Shown here in pieces: positions 5,870 to 6,819 of a DNA stretch of 6,819 bases. How positions within the stretch are numbered: position 1 is the stretch's first letter; every line of letters starts with the position of its first letter. This DNA is from Chlamydiota bacterium. GTDB lineage: Bacteria > Auribacterota > UBA3054 > B51-G9. The notes below the pieces were generated by a model that made no database searches, was not told the origin of the DNA, and saw only the letters and a program-made list of their open reading frames with translations. Made by a program: the position numbers and the translations under genes. The DNA lies in contig QMOL01000161.1 in the NCBI GenBank assembly GCA_003648225.1, positions 1 through 6,819 of the forward strand, written 5' to 3'.

Positions 5870-6819
5870 TTATTTCATCAATAATTCAGAAGTGCCTTGA
5901 GCTATCTGTAATTCTTCATTTGTTGGAATAACATAGACAGGCACTTTTGAATCATCAGCTGAAACGCATCCTGTTTCACCGCGAATATTATTATTATTTT
6001 CGCTTAATTTAATTCCCAGTCCAGCACAATTTTCGCAAATAATTTTTCTTAGGTCAGGAGCATTTTCGCCTATTCCCGCCGTAAAAATAACGGCATCGGT
6101 TTTTGGCAGAATACCAACATAAGCGTTAATGTATTTTGCGATACTATAACTCCACATTTCTAGCATTAAGCTTGCGCGTGCATTCCCTTTTTTAGCTGCA
6201 CTTTCAACATCTCGCATATCGCTGCTAACGCCTGAGAAACCGAGTAATCCGCTTTTTTTGTTCATAAGTGAGTCAATTTCATCCGGTGTTAATTCTCTTT
6301 TTTTCATAAGATAAACAACAAGTGCCGGGTCAATATCTCCGCATCGAGTGCCCATAATTACTCCCTGTAACGGAGTCATTCCCATAGAAGTATCAATACA
6401 TTTCCCGTTTTTTACACATGTAAGTGAGGAACCGTTTCCGAGATGAACAGTAACAACATTAACATCATTTTTCGGTTTGTTTATTAATGCTGCAAATGTT
6501 TTTGTAACGTATTTATGGCTTGTTCCGTGAAAACCGTATCTACGAACATGATTTTCCAAATAAAATTCATAAGGCAAAGCATATTGAAAAGCTTTTGGCG
6601 GCATTGTCTGATGAAAAGCAGTGTCAAATACAGCAACATTCGGAACTTCAGGCAGCGCTTTCATACAGGCGCGAATACCGGCAAGATTTGCCGGATTATG
6701 AAGGGGAGCCAGTTCATTGCATTCTTCAATACATTTAATGACATCATCATTAATAATTACCGGGGCGCTGAAAGTTTCGCCGCCATGGACGACACGATGT
6801 CCAAAACCATTAATTTCAT
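5870..6819 (-). CDS. ackA: Acetate kinase, 5' end cut off by the window edge
   Basis: Acetate kinase makes ATP and acetate from acetyl phosphate and ADP, the substrate-level phosphorylation step of acetate fermentation, and runs in reverse for acetate activation. The open frame continues to the window edge: 315 residues are visible, reading from 6817, with two bases of a split codon at 6818-6819. Motifs run GHRVVHGGE, APLHNPAN, VAVFDTAFHQTMP, RRYGFHGTSH, GNGSS, MGTRCGDIDP, FTAGIGEN and PTNEELQIA. Adding 83 to the visible numbering puts every catalytic residue at its Methanosarcina thermophila position: Arg91 (visible 8), His123 (40), Asp148 (65), His180 (97), Arg241 (158) and Glu384 (301). 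The missing N-terminus is therefore about 83 residues, for a full length near 398; Asn7 is outside the window. The Met at 6664 is internal, not a start. sppA follows after 20 nt. No phosphotransacetylase gene is seen here. Confidence 0.98.
   Translation of the reverse strand, partial: EINGFGHRVVHGGETFSAPVIINDDVIKCIEECNELAPLHNPANLAGIRACMKALPEVPNVAVFDTAFHQTMPPKAFQYALPYEFYLENHVRRYGFHGTSHKYVTKTFAALINKPKNDVNVVTVHLGNGSSLTCVKNGKCIDTSMGMTPLQGVIMGTRCGDIDPALVVYLMKKRELTPDEIDSLMNKKSGLLGFSGVSSDMRDVESAAKKGNARASLMLEMWSYSIAKYINAYVGILPKTDAVIFTAGIGENAPDLRKIICENCAGLGIKLSENNNNIRGETGCVSADDSKVPVYVIPTNEELQIAQGTSELLMK

Noticed and set aside
6662..6664. Met codon at 6664 as the ackA start
   Set aside because: The frame stays open upstream to the window edge and encodes the conserved GHRVVHGGE and APLHNPAN motifs, so this Met is internal.
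6520..6738. 72-codon plus-strand open frame opposite ackA
   Set aside because: Antisense to strongly conserved acetate kinase motifs, and its translation resembles no family.
6817..6819. ATG on the minus strand at the very edge of the window
   Set aside because: It is out of frame with acetate kinase and in a frame with no supported protein; coincidence.

Overview
The window is a compact, AT-rich bacterial segment in which every convincing gene lies on the minus strand. Read in the direction of transcription (right to left), it holds a 5'-truncated acetate kinase (ackA), a signal peptide peptidase (sppA), a secreted LolA-like/thioredoxin-fold fusion protein, a UlaG-like metallo-beta-lactamase-fold hydrolase, a family 4 glycosyltransferase, a divergent LemA-family membrane protein and an RluA-family rRNA pseudouridine synthase. 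I see no tRNA, rRNA, CRISPR array, insertion sequence or phage gene.

The LolA-like periplasmic protein points to a diderm (Gram-negative-type) organism, and acetate kinase fits a fermentative or acetogenic metabolism. The separate sequence types (short-form SppA, a GT4 with an 'EGLARILVQAL' donor motif, a LolA-like domain fused to a redoxin) would suit a PVC-superphylum bacterium such as Lentisphaerae or relatives. That placement is a guess from family resemblance, not something the window proves.

Layout: 6817-5870 is ackA, followed after 20 nt by sppA (5849-4818), which has the only clear Shine-Dalgarno sequence in the window. A 66-nt gap then carries four 9-bp repeat units, a 6-bp-arm palindrome and a possible promoter. 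Next come the LolA/redoxin gene (4751-3519), the MBL gene (3502-2891, 16 nt later) and the glycosyltransferase (2894-1722), which overlaps the MBL stop as GTGA. A 110-nt gap holds a weak hairpin and a very good sigma70-type promoter that drives lemA (1611-1069). The RluA-family gene (1072-35) again overlaps its upstream neighbour as GTGA. The likely transcription units are ackA-sppA, lolA/redoxin-MBL-GT (possibly continuous with the first) and lemA-rlu.

Apart from acetate kinase and the pseudouridine synthase, much of the window concerns the envelope (membrane protease, periplasmic carrier-like protein, glycosyltransferase, LemA). No complete pathway is visible. Most genes are ordinary housekeeping or envelope genes. 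The points most worth checking are the thioredoxin-like domain that has lost both CXXC cysteines, the 9-bp repeat/palindrome cluster in front of that gene, and the near-leaderless lemA promoter.
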